From: Xanthomonas sp. DAR 35659
GTDB lineage: Bacteria; Pseudomonadota; Gammaproteobacteria; Xanthomonadales; Xanthomonadaceae
Assembly (NCBI RefSeq): GCF_041242975.1
Contig: NZ_CP162488.1
Location: 158,501 to 222,500 of the forward strand
Direction of reading: 5' to 3'
Length of the DNA: 64,000 bases
Both the position numbers and the translations under genes were made by a program. Below the pieces are notes generated by a model, which was given only the letters and a program-made list of their open reading frames with translations, searched no databases and had not been told where the DNA came from. Positions 35,158 through 44,800 of the stretch are shown here, piece by piece (the stretch's first letter is position 1; each line of letters begins with the position of its first letter).

Positions 35158-35982
35158 TTATCCACTTCCTCGACAGCGCGGGAACTGGCTGCAGCCAAGA
35201 AATGCCTCCCCCGTGCGCCTGTTGGTTCGCTGTACGAGTACGCTTCCGCATCGTCGGCAGGTGGGTGATTGAGAGGGGGTTTCGATATTCGAGCCGAGCG
35301 CCGGTTCGGTGCGGGAATCGGGATGTATTCCAAGAGCGCTGCCACGATGCGCCGCTTGGATCATGGTCAGTAGCTGCTCTCCGCCGATCAGCTCGATTGG
35401 CTTACCAAGCGCAAACCGCGCCGCATCGGCTGTGTATCCACCCACACAAACGATCTTCACCGCGTCCGCTTGGTGATGCGCCAGCAGCCCATACATCTCG
35501 CGTACGACGCTGACGCCGACCTGCTGCCGCTTCCACTGCTTGCACTGCACCAGGGTGCGGCGACCGTCCTTGCGCAGGATCAGGTCGATGCCGCCGTCGG
35601 CGCCGCCGAGGCCGGTTTCTTCCACGGCATAGCCCTGTCGGCGGAAGGCTTCGCCGACCAGCAATTCGAATTGGCGCCAGCCGCCGGCGGCAAGGCTCTC
35701 CAGCGTCGTTCGCGTGTCCAGCAAGCGGCGACGGTGGCGCGCCTTGAAGAAGGAGGCGAGCGCTGCCATCCAGCAGAGCAGCAGCAGGATCCACGCGAGG
35801 GGAGCGAACGCGCCTTCCGATTGCTGGGCGATGGCCTGCGACAGCGCACCATCGTGGCGGGAGAACCACCAAGGGATGCCGTCGCGCACGGCGAGGAACC
35901 CGGCGATGCCGGCCGCGATGCCTAACGGCCACGGCAACGCCGCCAGTGCGTCGAATCCTGTCTTTCCCCGTTTGCGTCCCAT
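35158..35982 (-). CDS. Membrane-anchored Mrr-type restriction endonuclease with topoisomerase Zn-ribbon
   Basis: A 274-residue protein. Two N-terminal membrane helices (LPWPLGIAAGIAGFLAV and AFAPLAWILLLLCWMAALASF) precede an Mrr_cat domain (FELLVGEAFRRQGYAVEETGLGGADGGIDLILRKDGRRTLVQCKQWK). It has the Asp and Q-x-K of the PD-(D/E)XK site, then VGVSVVREMYGLLAHH. A C-terminal zf-C4_Topoisom ribbon follows (CRRCGSVLVQRT...FLGCSQFPRC). Such proteins are thought to cut foreign or modified DNA at the membrane. The ATG at 35982 (MGRKRGKTGFDAL) is chosen. GC content is normal for the genome. Confidence 0.9.
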   Translation of the reverse strand: MGRKRGKTGFDALAALPWPLGIAAGIAGFLAVRDGIPWWFSRHDGALSQAIAQQSEGAFAPLAWILLLLCWMAALASFFKARHRRRLLDTRTTLESLAAGGWRQFELLVGEAFRRQGYAVEETGLGGADGGIDLILRKDGRRTLVQCKQWKRQQVGVSVVREMYGLLAHHQADAVKIVCVGGYTADAARFALGKPIELIGGEQLLTMIQAAHRGSALGIHPDSRTEPALGSNIETPSQSPTCRRCGSVLVQRTNRRTGEAFLGCSQFPRCRGSG

Positions 35983-36256
35983 GCGACCCCCGTCCCCGGA
36001 TCGACCATAGTCCCGAGCGCGGCGGCTGTCTGTAGTGGGCACTGTGTCGTCTACAAATCGAGACACGGGCCACAATATTGGCGGAAGCTGTCGATTCGCG
36101 ACTGGCAGGCGGGTCGTACGCGCTGATCAGCGACGCGACGTTGGCGCAGCGCTCGCTCACCTGCCCGCCCATCGCCCGACGCCGCCTTCCATTGAGCCAA
36201 GCCATCCATGCTAGCGTCGCGCTGCCGAAGGGTCCGGCGTAGCGCAGGGACAGGGA

Positions 36257-36955
36257 ATGAGCATCGAGTCGATGGATCGTCGCGCGCCGTTGCAGCGCAC
36301 CAAGCCAGTCACGCGTCTGGCCTGGTGGCTGCTCTGGCTAGCCCTGGCCTTGTTCGCCGCCGAGTTCGTCCATTCGGTCTATCTGAAGTACGCCTCGCTG
36401 CAGTCGCCGGCCTATGCGATGTTCCTGACCCGGCGCGGTTGGCTGTGGTGCCATCTGGGGGGCGGCGCGGTCGGCTTGTTGCTGGGCGCGCTGCAGTTCG
36501 CGACGCAGCGCTGGCGGCGGTGGCCGCGGCTGCACCGTTGGGTGGGGCGGGTTTACTTCGCCGGCATGGCGGTGGCGATGGTCGGAGCGGTCGGCTTGAT
36601 CGCCACGTCGCCGGCGCCGCTGTCGATCCGGCTGGCGTTTTCGGTGACGGCGCTGGTGTGGGTGGTCACGGCCTCGATCGGCTTGCGGGCGATCTTGCGC
36701 GGCCAGTTGTTGCGCCATCAGCGCTGGATGGTGCGGGCCTATCTGGCGACGTTGGCGCCGGTGCTGTTCCGGCTGACGCTTCCCACGGCGATCGGGTTGG
36801 GCATGACGCCGTCGCCGGGCCTGATTGCGCTGTTGCTGTGGGCCAGCTGGGTCGTGCCGTTGTCGGTGTATGGCGTGGGCCGCGCGGTTGCCGACGCGCG
36901 TTGCCGGCGAAAGCACCTGTCGCTGCTGCCGCGTGGAGCTGGTCTCGGCGCGTGA
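36257..36955 (+). CDS. DUF2306 integral membrane protein
   Basis: A 232-residue membrane protein with about seven hydrophobic segments. Typical family features are FVHSVYLKYASLQSPAYAMFLTRRGWLWCHLGGGAVGLLLGALQF, the RRWPRLHRWVGRVYFAGM loop and LLRHQRWMVRAYLATLAPVLFR with His and Arg in the membrane border. The function is unknown, though related proteins carry haem-like His pairs. The ATG at 36257 follows a cagggaatg sequence, so the ribosome-binding site is short. Confidence 0.88.
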   Translation: MSIESMDRRAPLQRTKPVTRLAWWLLWLALALFAAEFVHSVYLKYASLQSPAYAMFLTRRGWLWCHLGGGAVGLLLGALQFATQRWRRWPRLHRWVGRVYFAGMAVAMVGAVGLIATSPAPLSIRLAFSVTALVWVVTASIGLRAILRGQLLRHQRWMVRAYLATLAPVLFRLTLPTAIGLGMTPSPGLIALLLWASWVVPLSVYGVGRAVADARCRRKHLSLLPRGAGLGA

Positions 36956-37168
36956 GGATGTCCAGGCGCATGGCGATATGCGCCAGTCTGCGAACGCCGC
37001 TGCCGGCATCGCAAGGCTGATCTGCCGACATCGTGATGCCTGAGCAAGCTGTCGCAAGCGCCCGCGCCTCCGCTGTCGCGTAGCTGCGCACAACGCGCCG
37101 TTACCGGCGTCGCCACTTTAGGTGTTGGCTCCAACAGCACGCAGTGCCCGCATCGCGCAGAAAACGCC

Positions 37169-37192
37169 GCCACGCCTGCGCCCAGGCGTGGC
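37169..37192 (-). terminator. Rho-independent terminator of the LipA-like gene
   Basis: On the minus strand a perfect 10-bp stem (gccacgcctg/caggcgtggc) with a 4-nt loop is followed within a few bases by TTTT. It lies about 70 bases past the esterase stop at 37261. Confidence 0.75.
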
Positions 37193-37260
37193 AGCCAGCG
37201 GGACGGACGATCGCAGGCGCCGGGGGAGGGAATGCGCCTGCGTTGTCGTCCGCCGCGACC

Positions 37261-38523
37261 TCAGCGGAGCTTGTCGAACAGTTGCTGGCGCACGGCGACG
37301 ACGCAGGCGTCTTCGGTCAGCAGGTGCTCGAAAGCGCTGTTGTCGCTGGGCTTGCCGGAGCCCAGGTCGAGCAAGGACACCTGGTTGCTGCCGCGCGCCT
37401 TGAACGCGGCGATGGCGGTGGTGGCGTTCTTCAGCGGCACGGTGGCGTCGTTGTCGGAACCGCACAGCAAGGTGGGCGTGCGCGGGGTCCAGGCGAGCAG
37501 GTCGTTGCGTTCCAGGTCGCGCAGGAACGGGGCGTTGGCGTTGCTGGCGAAGTCCTTGTAAAAGCCGGGCTGGAAGTACTGACGGATCTTGTCCACGCCA
37601 GGCAGGGTGTCGCCGAGCACCAGATCGGTCAGGCTCTGGTTGCCGGGGAACAGTTTCTCGACTTGCTTGGCCCACGGATCCTGGAACACCTGCGACGGGT
37701 CGAGGTAGAGGTTGTGGTATGTGTGCTGCATGCCGACGATGGCGTAGCTGGCCAGCACGATGCCGAAGGTGTTCTCGCCCACGGCGTTGTGGCCGCTCCA
37801 GCTGTCGCGGAAGGTCTGGCTGAGCGCGTATGGGCCGGAGATCGGCGCGCTGGCGACCAGGTGGAATTCGTCGGACAGGTGCGCTTCGATCTCGCGCTGG
37901 GTGGCCATGGCGGCGTGTCCGCCCTGCGAGAAGCCGGTCAGCATGACCTTGCCCGACAGCGGGGTATTGAGCCGCTGCAGCACCTGGCGCGCGGCGCGCA
38001 GGGCGTCGATGGTGGAACTGGCCTCTGACGCGGCGTGCAGGTAGGGGTGGAACGGGTAGGTGGACTGGCCGATACCGAGGTAGTCGCTGCTGACCACCAC
38101 GTAGCCCTGGGTGGCGAGGTGGGTGACCATGGTGTCGTCGCCCTTGGCATCGCGGATTTCCTTGGCCTGTTCGGCGCGGCGCAGCGATTCGGTGCCCTGG
38201 CTGTAGCTCACCAGCGGGAACGGCCCGGTGCATTGGCTGCCGCCCGGCACCAGCAGCGCGGCGGAGGCGGTGGCGGGCTCGCCGTCGACGCCGATGGTGG
38301 CGTAGGTGAACTCGGCGACGCGCACGTCGCACTTGGCCTGGTCGGTGGATTGGTCGTTGACCAGCAGGGTGCCGATCGCCTGGTGAGTGTAGCTGGTCAA
38401 TACATTGCTCTTGAGCAGCGTGCCGCGCGCCGGTGCGGCCGACGCGGCCAGGGGCAGCAGTGCACCCGCAACGCCGATGGTGGACAGTACGCACAGCGCC
38501 AGCCGATTCCGCAGTGTGGCCAT
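37261..38523 (-). CDS. Secreted LipA/LesA-like lipase-esterase
   Basis: A 420-residue exported alpha/beta hydrolase with an N-terminal signal peptide (cleavage near AASA-AP, residue 29). The nucleophile elbow is GFSQGG (Ser about 199), a candidate acid is in CGSDNDATVP, and the catalytic His is in SAFEHLL near the C-terminus. The overall layout (SYTHQAIGTLLVNDQSTDQA..., FPLVSYSQGTE, YVVVSSDYLGIG) resembles the type II-secreted LipA of Xanthomonas and LesA of Xylella, which act on plant cell walls. Start at 38523, because a gagga sequence sits 8 bases upstream; the ATG at 38532 would place it too close. Confidence 0.85.
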   Translation of the reverse strand: MATLRNRLALCVLSTIGVAGALLPLAASAAPARGTLLKSNVLTSYTHQAIGTLLVNDQSTDQAKCDVRVAEFTYATIGVDGEPATASAALLVPGGSQCTGPFPLVSYSQGTESLRRAEQAKEIRDAKGDDTMVTHLATQGYVVVSSDYLGIGQSTYPFHPYLHAASEASSTIDALRAARQVLQRLNTPLSGKVMLTGFSQGGHAAMATQREIEAHLSDEFHLVASAPISGPYALSQTFRDSWSGHNAVGENTFGIVLASYAIVGMQHTYHNLYLDPSQVFQDPWAKQVEKLFPGNQSLTDLVLGDTLPGVDKIRQYFQPGFYKDFASNANAPFLRDLERNDLLAWTPRTPTLLCGSDNDATVPLKNATTAIAAFKARGSNQVSLLDLGSGKPSDNSAFEHLLTEDACVVAVRQQLFDKLR

Positions 38524-39054
38524 GAAGAACATCCTCGCGAGTGATCCCGGTTGCCGGGTGGGTGGGCGCGAACGCTACTCCGGCGTTGCGAATAGTTTTC
38601 TTACAGCGCGCGGCAATGTTTATCTGCAGTATGGATTCGCGCGGCAGACAGGCGAATATCGCGACACTTAGCGAAAACAAATCATGCGCTGCATCGGGGC
38701 GATAGCGTGCGGGGCGGCACGTCGCTGGCAAAATTCGCCTTAATTCCGCACGAATGCGATGGATTTCGGCATGCCCGCCAATGTCGAGATAAAATCGCGA
38801 TGATGCCGGGTGTTTGATTCGGGGCTGGATCTTTCAGTATTCGATAATATCCATATCGAAATTATCGATACGTTGAGAAAAATATCCGATGCGCGTTGCA
38901 CGCCGGCATGACGATCGCAGGCCATGAGTGCGCGGTGGCGACATCGGTGGCGAGCGGATATCGCCCGGCTCCGCCCTCGGTGATGACACCAGGGCCTGCG
39001 TGCGCCGCGTCTTCCTCGGATGTCCAGGCGGCGCGACGCAGCGCAGCGGCGCAC
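38524..39054. promoter_or_regulatory. Long upstream region of the LipA-like gene with AT-rich inverted repeat
   Basis: Over 500 bases without a gene, markedly AT-richer than average between 38570 and 38900. It contains a perfect 8-bp inverted repeat tcgataat/attatcga (38841-38848 and 38861-38868) separated by 12 bases, a plausible operator. The promoter of the esterase probably lies nearer, around 38580-38640, which is rich in A/T. No motif is assigned with certainty. Confidence 0.4.
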
Positions 39055-39088
39055 AAAAAAGCCGGCGGCCCCATCGGGGCACGCCGGC
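39055..39088 (-). terminator. Rho-independent terminator
   Basis: Minus-strand hairpin with gccggc arms and an inner ccccgatgggg stem followed by six T. It closes the 39132-39587 gene. Confidence 0.85.
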
Positions 39089-39131
39089 CGGTGTGGCTGC
39101 CTGCGCGGCCGCGCAGGCCGGGCGATGCGGA

Positions 39132-39587
39132 TTAGCGCACCTTGTACAGCACCGCGGCGCCGGGCTTGGGCTCGAACATGGGCACGGTCTGCTGCTTGAG
39201 CGCGGTGCCCTTGGCGTCCCACACCAGGGTCTCGGCGGGGTACTCCTCGTTGCGGGTCATGGCGTCGATCTGCTTCACGATCACGGTCGAGCCGGCCTTC
39301 ACTTCGGGGTTCCAGGCGAACACGCCCAGCCTGCCGTAGAACACGGCCGGCGCGTCGGCGTCGAGGCGCCGGTCGGGGCACATGACCAGGCCGCGGTCGA
39401 GCATCACGCGCAGCGCGCCGACCGGTACGGCTTTCACGGTGGGCGCGGTGCGGTCGGTGCTGTGGCCGGGGCAGACGTTGGCCGAGCGGAGCAGCATGTC
39501 GTCCACCACTTGCCGGTCGGACTGGGCGAACGCCGGCGCGGCGAGGGCGGATAGCGCGAGCACCGCGAGGGAATGTTTCCAGGGCAT
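39132..39587 (-). CDS. Secreted hypothetical protein
   Basis: A 151-residue exported protein with signal peptide MPWKHSLAVLALSALAAPAFA (cleaved before QSD). The mature domain has two Cys (SANVCPGHS, GLVMCPDRR), which may form a disulfide, and ends in KPGAAVLYKVR. No family recognised. It is flanked by a strong terminator downstream and appears monocistronic. Confidence 0.8.
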   Translation of the reverse strand: MPWKHSLAVLALSALAAPAFAQSDRQVVDDMLLRSANVCPGHSTDRTAPTVKAVPVGALRVMLDRGLVMCPDRRLDADAPAVFYGRLGVFAWNPEVKAGSTVIVKQIDAMTRNEEYPAETLVWDAKGTALKQQTVPMFEPKPGAAVLYKVR

Positions 39588-39725
39588 GGGCGACTCCTTT
39601 CAATGGAGGAAAGACATCAACGGCCATCGCCGCGACGCGAAGAACGGGCCGCGACGGCGCGCGCAGACTCTAGCAACCGCTCCGGCGCCGATTGCAAAGC
39701 GGGCGTGAGGGCGCGGCGCGCGCGT

Positions 39726-40625
39726 TCAGCGATACGGGCCGGGGCCGCGCCAGACCAGTTCGCCGCGGCGGTAGACCTGCAGCATGGTGATGACCTGGCG
39801 GGCGTCGCCGATGCCCTTGAGTTCCGGCGAGTCCGGCGGCAGCGCGCGGCATTTGCCGGAGCTGCGGTCGAGGGCGATCTGCAGCGGGCAGACCATGCGG
39901 TATTCGGTGCCGGGCAGCAGGATGAAGAGTTCCTTCATGCCCTGCGCCTGCCAGGCGCGCAACTGGCTCTCGCTGCCCAGGTCGTAATAGACCAGATAGC
40001 CGCCGACCTCCAGGCTGGGTTGGGCGGCGTCCATGTCGTGGCGATTGCCGCGGCTGCTCGGGCCGGCGGTCAGGCCGTTGTTGTCCGGGGCGGTGTCGGT
40101 GTCGAGCGCGCCGGGCGGGCGGCCGGTCCAGGTCTGCGGTCGGCGCTCGGTCGGCGGCGGTGGGGGGCTGGGAGTCTGCGCCTGACTCTGGATCGGGGTG
40201 TCCTGGGCCGGCGCCGGCGTGGGCATTGCCGGTTGCGGCGTGGGCGTGGGCGCCGGGGTCTGCTCGGCGCCCTTGGTGGCGGTGTCGGTCGGCGGCACCG
40301 GGTCGTCGGATTGCGCGACCAGGGTGGATTGCACGGGCGTGGCGGCGCGCGCGGCGCGCCGATGGGCGGGGGCGTGGGCCGGCGGCGGGGTCGGTTGCGG
40401 CGGCACCGGGCGATCGGTGGGCTTGGTCTCGCCGATGAAATCCACCTTCATCCGGCTGCCGCCGGCCGCGCCCTGCGGCGAGGACATGGTCGGCTTGGCC
40501 GCGTACAGCAGCAGCAAGGCCATCAGCACGTGCAGCAGCGTGCTGACGGCCAAGGCGATCCAGCGCTGCCAGCGCTCGCTGCGGGTCTCGGCCCGGCTGG
40601 GCGCTCGGCTCGACGCGCGGCTCAT
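39726..40625 (-). CDS. TonB/TolA-like envelope protein with Pro-rich spacer
   Basis: A 299-residue protein. A basic N-terminus leads to one membrane helix (WIALAVSTLLHVLMALLLLYAA, about 22-43). A long Pro/Thr/Ala-rich periplasmic spacer follows (about 75-185), then a 95-residue C-terminal domain (GGYLVYYDLGSESQLRAWQAQGMKELFILLPG...LQVYRRGELVWRGPGPYR). The layout is that of TonB or TolA, but the C-terminal domain is not a standard TonB_C. The ATG at 40625 precedes the helix. It is separated by 275 bases from the chemoreceptor gene. Role in energy transduction or envelope spanning is inference. Confidence 0.75.
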   Translation of the reverse strand: MSRASSRAPSRAETRSERWQRWIALAVSTLLHVLMALLLLYAAKPTMSSPQGAAGGSRMKVDFIGETKPTDRPVPPQPTPPPAHAPAHRRAARAATPVQSTLVAQSDDPVPPTDTATKGAEQTPAPTPTPQPAMPTPAPAQDTPIQSQAQTPSPPPPPTERRPQTWTGRPPGALDTDTAPDNNGLTAGPSSRGNRHDMDAAQPSLEVGGYLVYYDLGSESQLRAWQAQGMKELFILLPGTEYRMVCPLQIALDRSSGKCRALPPDSPELKGIGDARQVITMLQVYRRGELVWRGPGPYR

Positions 40626-40900
40626 GCCGTCGCGGCCGCGTCGGGGGTGCGGGCCTTCATGGGGTGTGCGCGGGGAAGGGCGAGCGTGGGAGGGCGCCAT
40701 CCTAACGCGTACGCCGCCGGCTGCCGTGCCACGGCTCGCGCCGCCCGCCATCGCCCGACACCTCGCGTTCACGCGTTGCCGCGCGCGCCGGTGGGCCGGC
40801 GGCGGCACGGTCGATACGGAGCCTCGGGCGACCGAAGCCGGCCGGCGAGACGACAGGCCCGCGACGCGTGCGGCCCGCAGCGCCGGCCGCTGGCCCGCCC

Positions 40901-43009
40901 TCAGACGTGGGCGCCGACCTTGAACACTTCCACCGCCTGGGTGAGCTGCGCGGCGTGCTCCTCCAGCGCCTGCGCCGCGGTGCTGGCCTCTTCCACCAGC
41001 GCCACGTTCTGCTGGGTGGTCTCGTCCATCCTGGCGATGGTCTGGTTGACCTGTTCGATGCCGTGCGCCTGCTCGCGCGAGGCCGCGGAGATGTGGCCCA
41101 TGATGTCGGTGACGTGCTGCACGCTGGCCACCACCTGGTCCATGGTGGCGCCGGCCTTGTGCACCAGCGCGGCGCCGTGGCTCACGCGTTGCACCGAATC
41201 GTCGATCAGGGTCTTGATCTCCTTGGCGGCGCTGGAGGCGCGATGGGCGAGGGTGCCCACTTCGGAGGCGACCACGGCGAAGCCCTTGCCCTGCTCGCCG
41301 GCGCGCGCGGCTTCCACCGCGGCGTTGAGCGCGAGGATGTTGGTCTGGAAGGCGATGCCGTCGATGACCGAGATGATGTCGGAGATGCGCTTGGACGCGG
41401 CCTCGATGCCGTTCATGGTGTCCACCGCCTGGCCGACCACGTCGCGGCCTTCGGTCGCCACGCCGGCCGCGCCCAGCGCCAGTTGGTTGGCGCGCTGGGC
41501 GTGCTCGGCGTTCTGCTTCACGGTGGAGGTCAGTTCCTCCATCGAGGCGGCGGTTTCCTCCAGGCTGGCCGCCTGCTGCTCGCTGCGCTGCGCCAGCTCC
41601 TGGTTGCCGCTGGCGATGTCCTCGGCGGCGAAGCCGATGCTGTTGGTGCTGCGCTGGATGTGGGCGACGATGTCGGTGAGCTGGCGCACGGTGCTGTTGG
41701 CGTCGTCGCGCATGGTCGCGAACACGCCGTGGAAGTGGCCGCTCATGCGCACGGTGAGGTCGCCGTCGGCGATGCTGCGCAGCAGGGCGGAGAACTTGGC
41801 CAGGTTGGTGTCGGCGGTGGCCATCATGGTGTCGAGGTTCTCGACCATGGTGCGGAACGCGTGCTCGAACTTCTCCGGCTGCCCGCGATGGGCGAAGTCG
41901 CCGGCGCAGGCGGCTTCGGCCAGCGCCTGGATCTGCACGTTGATCGCGTGCAGGTTCTGCTTCACCCGCTGCATGGCGGCGGTGATCGCGGCCTTCTCGC
42001 CGGGGTAGGGGGCGATGTCCTGGCTGAGGTCGCCGATCGCGTAGCGGCCCATCACCTCGGTGATGCGCAACTGGGTCTGCACGTGCGCGTCGACCAGGGC
42101 ATTGGTGTCGGCGACCATGCGCCCGTACTCGCCGGGGAAGCGCTGCGCGTCCATGCGGTAGCTGATGGCGCCGGCGTCGTGGCGGGTGGCCATCTCGCGC
42201 TGCGCGGAGATGACCTCGTGCAGGCGCCGCTGCATCTGCTGCATCGCGCGCAGCAGCTGCCCGGATTCGTCGTTGGCGGTGGCGGTGTCGGGGCTGCCCA
42301 GGTCGCCGGCGCCGATGCGCTCGGCCAGGCGCAGCGCCTGCCGCAGCGGCAGCACCACGCTGCGGGTGAGCCCGATCGCGATGGCGGTGCCCAGCAGCAG
42401 GGCCAGCACGGTGCAGCCGATCATGAGCAGAGCGAAGCCGCGCGCGGTGGCCATCGCCTCCTTGGCGGCCTGGCGGTTCTTGGCCTCCTGCAGGTCGATG
42501 AAGGCGTTGATGCTGGCCAGCCAGTCGACGAAGGCCGGACGCGCCTGCTGCAGCAGCAGCGTGCGCGCCTGCGCGTCGTCGCCGGCCTGGCGCAGGCCGC
42601 GCACCTGCGCGATCAGCGGCATGGTGCGCTGTTCCACGCCCTGGATGCGCTGCAGGATGGCCTTCTCCCGCGGATCGGTGGAGGCGGCGAGCAGCGCGTC
42701 GAGCGGTTGCGCCGAGCGCCGGTAGTCCGCGGCCAGCTTGTCGATCAGTTGCTCGGTGGCCTGGCGGCCGGCCGCGTCGTCCAGCAGTACCACGTCGCGC
42801 AGGGCGATGGCGCGGTCGTGCACGCTGCCGCGGAAGTTGATCGCGTAGCGCTGCTTGACGCTGTTGACCTCGTTGATGGCGGTCAGGCGCCGGTCGATGC
42901 TGTGGACGCGCTGGATGCCGACCACGGTGAGCAGGACCATCAGCACGATGATCGAGAGGAAGCCGAGGGCCAGGCGCTGGCCGATGCGCAGATTCGAGAA
43001 GGCGTGCAT
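40901..43009 (-). CDS. Methyl-accepting chemotaxis protein
   Basis: A 702-residue chemoreceptor. The N-terminal membrane helix is [20 protein letters not shown] four-helix-bundle periplasmic sensor follows to about 190 ([27 protein letters not shown]), then a second helix ([22 protein letters not shown]), HAMP-type segments, and a signalling domain with the invariant hairpin tip [34 protein letters not shown]. No C-terminal CheR-docking pentapeptide is seen. The N-terminal domain ([13 protein letters not shown]) is of the small-molecule binding four-helix type; the ligand is unknown. The ATG at 43009 is chosen because the preceding 32 codons look non-coding. Confidence 0.92.
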   Translation of the reverse strand: MHAFSNLRIGQRLALGFLSIIVLMVLLTVVGIQRVHSIDRRLTAINEVNSVKQRYAINFRGSVHDRAIALRDVVLLDDAAGRQATEQLIDKLAADYRRSAQPLDALLAASTDPREKAILQRIQGVEQRTMPLIAQVRGLRQAGDDAQARTLLLQQARPAFVDWLASINAFIDLQEAKNRQAAKEAMATARGFALLMIGCTVLALLLGTAIAIGLTRSVVLPLRQALRLAERIGAGDLGSPDTATANDESGQLLRAMQQMQRRLHEVISAQREMATRHDAGAISYRMDAQRFPGEYGRMVADTNALVDAHVQTQLRITEVMGRYAIGDLSQDIAPYPGEKAAITAAMQRVKQNLHAINVQIQALAEAACAGDFAHRGQPEKFEHAFRTMVENLDTMMATADTNLAKFSALLRSIADGDLTVRMSGHFHGVFATMRDDANSTVRQLTDIVAHIQRSTNSIGFAAEDIASGNQELAQRSEQQAASLEETAASMEELTSTVKQNAEHAQRANQLALGAAGVATEGRDVVGQAVDTMNGIEAASKRISDIISVIDGIAFQTNILALNAAVEAARAGEQGKGFAVVASEVGTLAHRASSAAKEIKTLIDDSVQRVSHGAALVHKAGATMDQVVASVQHVTDIMGHISAASREQAHGIEQVNQTIARMDETTQQNVALVEEASTAAQALEEHAAQLTQAVEVFKVGAHV

Positions 43010-43297
43010 GGAGGGGGAAGCCGGCGTAGAGAGGGGAATCCGGCGGTGAGTGGCGACGGAAGAGCGATCCGGTTGCCAGTGGCCGCGCGGTGTGCGGGAG
43101 CGCATGGATAGCGGCGTGCGGCCGGGGAACTGAAGCGCGCCGCGCTGCCCTCGCCGAATCCGAGGGTGGTACCAGGGCGCCTAGCGCCACCATTCCCTAT
43201 GCCCGCTTCCCGATTCCCCGGCCGCCAGGTCGCCACGACAGGACGCTCGCACACGCCTGCCTATACTCGGCCGGTGTTCTCCAACCAGGCCGACCGC

Positions 43298-44647
43298 ATG
43301 CAGCCTTCCTCTGCCTCCACCGCCGGCGCCGCGCCTGGCAGCCTCCGCCGCTCGGTGTCCAACACGCTCAAGGGCTCGGCCGGCAACCTGGTCGAGTGGT
43401 ACGACGTCTACGTCTACTCGGTGTTCGCCACCTATTTCGAGTCGCAGTTCTTCTCCAAGGAAGACGCGAACGCCAAGCTCTACATCTGGGCGATCTTCGC
43501 GGTGACCTTCCTGATGCGGCCGATCGGCGCCTGGTACTTCGGCCGCTTCGCCGACCGCTACGGCCGCCGCCTGGCGCTGACGGTGTCGGTCTCGGTGATG
43601 GCGGCCTGCTCGTTCGTGATCGCGGTGACGCCGACCGTGGCCAGCATCGGCGCCGCCGCGGCGGTGGTGCTGGTGCTGGCGCGGCTGCTGCAGGGCTTCG
43701 CCACCGGCGGCGAATACGGCACCAGCGCCACCTACATGTCCGAGGCGGCGATCCCCGGGCGGCGCGGCTTCCTGTCCTCGTTCCACTACGTCACCCTGGT
43801 CGGCGGCCACGTGCTGGCGCAGGCGGTGCTGCTGGTGATGCTGCACTTCTTCGACAAGGGCCAGGTCTCCGAATGGGGCTGGCGCGTGGCCTTCGGCCTG
43901 GGCGGCGTCGGCGCGCTGGTGGTGTTCTGGCTGCGGCGCACGATGGACGAATCGCTGACCGCCGAGCAGATCGCCGCGGCCAAGCAGGGCGGGGCCAAGG
44001 CCTCCGGCTCGCTGCACGAACTGTTCGTGCACCAGTGGCGCCCGCTGCTGCTGTGCTTCCTGGTCACCGCCGGCGGCACCGTGGCCTTCTACACCTATTC
44101 GGTGACCGGGCCGAAGATGATCCAGACCGCGTTCGCCGGTGGCGACGTGATGGCCGGCACCGTGATCAACCTGGTCGCGCTGACCGTGCTGATGCTGATG
44201 CAGCCGGTCGGCGGCTGGCTGTCGGACATCGTCGGGCGCAAGACGCTGCTGGTGTTCTTCGGCATCGGCGGCGTGCTCTACACCTGGTTCCTGGTGATGG
44301 AACTGCCCAAGCAGAGCGACTGGCTGGCCGCGTTCGCGATCCTGACCGGCGGCTTCGTGATCCTCACCGGCTACACCTCGATCAACGCGGTGGTGAAGGC
44401 CGAACTGTTCCCGACCCACATCCGCGCCCTGGGCGTGGGCCTGGGCTACGCGCTGGCCAACTCGGCCTTCGGCGGCACCGCGCCGCTGCTGTACCAGGCG
44501 TCGTTGAAGACCGGCCATGTGAGTACCTTCGCCTGGTACGCCACCGCGGTGATCGCGGTGTCGCTGGTGGTGTACGTGTTCTTCCTGACCAACAAGGGCT
44601 CGAACTGGCTGGACCACGAGGGCGAGATGCACGCGCGTCGGCGCTGA
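43298..44647 (+). CDS. MHS-family MFS transporter, KgtP-like dicarboxylate/proton symporter
   Basis: A 449-residue 12-TM transporter. Family signatures are GNLVEWYDVYVYSVFATYF at the start, GRFADRYGRRLALTVSVSVMA between TM2 and TM3, LARLLQGFATGGEYGTSATYMSE, and the late WLSDIVGRKTLLVF. It is closest in pattern to alpha-ketoglutarate permease and likely imports 2-oxoglutarate or a related acid with protons. The ATG at 43298 is chosen over an upstream open stretch. No obvious operon partner. Confidence 0.9.
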   Translation: MQPSSASTAGAAPGSLRRSVSNTLKGSAGNLVEWYDVYVYSVFATYFESQFFSKEDANAKLYIWAIFAVTFLMRPIGAWYFGRFADRYGRRLALTVSVSVMAACSFVIAVTPTVASIGAAAAVVLVLARLLQGFATGGEYGTSATYMSEAAIPGRRGFLSSFHYVTLVGGHVLAQAVLLVMLHFFDKGQVSEWGWRVAFGLGGVGALVVFWLRRTMDESLTAEQIAAAKQGGAKASGSLHELFVHQWRPLLLCFLVTAGGTVAFYTYSVTGPKMIQTAFAGGDVMAGTVINLVALTVLMLMQPVGGWLSDIVGRKTLLVFFGIGGVLYTWFLVMELPKQSDWLAAFAILTGGFVILTGYTSINAVVKAELFPTHIRALGVGLGYALANSAFGGTAPLLYQASLKTGHVSTFAWYATAVIAVSLVVYVFFLTNKGSNWLDHEGEMHARRR

Positions 44648-44728
44648 CCGCGGGCGGCGGCGCGGTGCCGTCCGGACGGACGGCACGAACGCTGAACGGA
44701 GCACCCGCGCCGGCGCGTGCGCCTGGCC

Positions 44729-44761
44729 GTCCCGGCGCCGTCCATGCGACGGCGCCGGGAC
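44729..44761 (+). promoter_or_regulatory. Strong hairpin in the folE leader
   Basis: A perfect 14-bp stem (gtcccggcgccgtc/gacggcgccgggac) with a 5-nt loop lies 40 bases before the folE start. No T-run follows, so it is either a transcript-stabilising 5' stem or the 3' end of the kgtP-like transcript; a second stem (gtgccgtcc/ggacggcac) sits at 44673-44694. Confidence 0.5.
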
Positions 44762-44800
44762 GACTCGGGTACCATGCAGCCCCCTTACGGGCGTTCCCCC

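Noticed and set aside
36956..37168. Short frames between the DUF2306 and LipA-like genes
   Set aside because: Low-complexity, no start signal, and no homology; the stretch holds only the esterase terminator at its end.
44729..44761. Riboswitch in front of folE
   Set aside because: Only a simple perfect hairpin is present; no multi-helix architecture of a folate or pterin riboswitch is visible.
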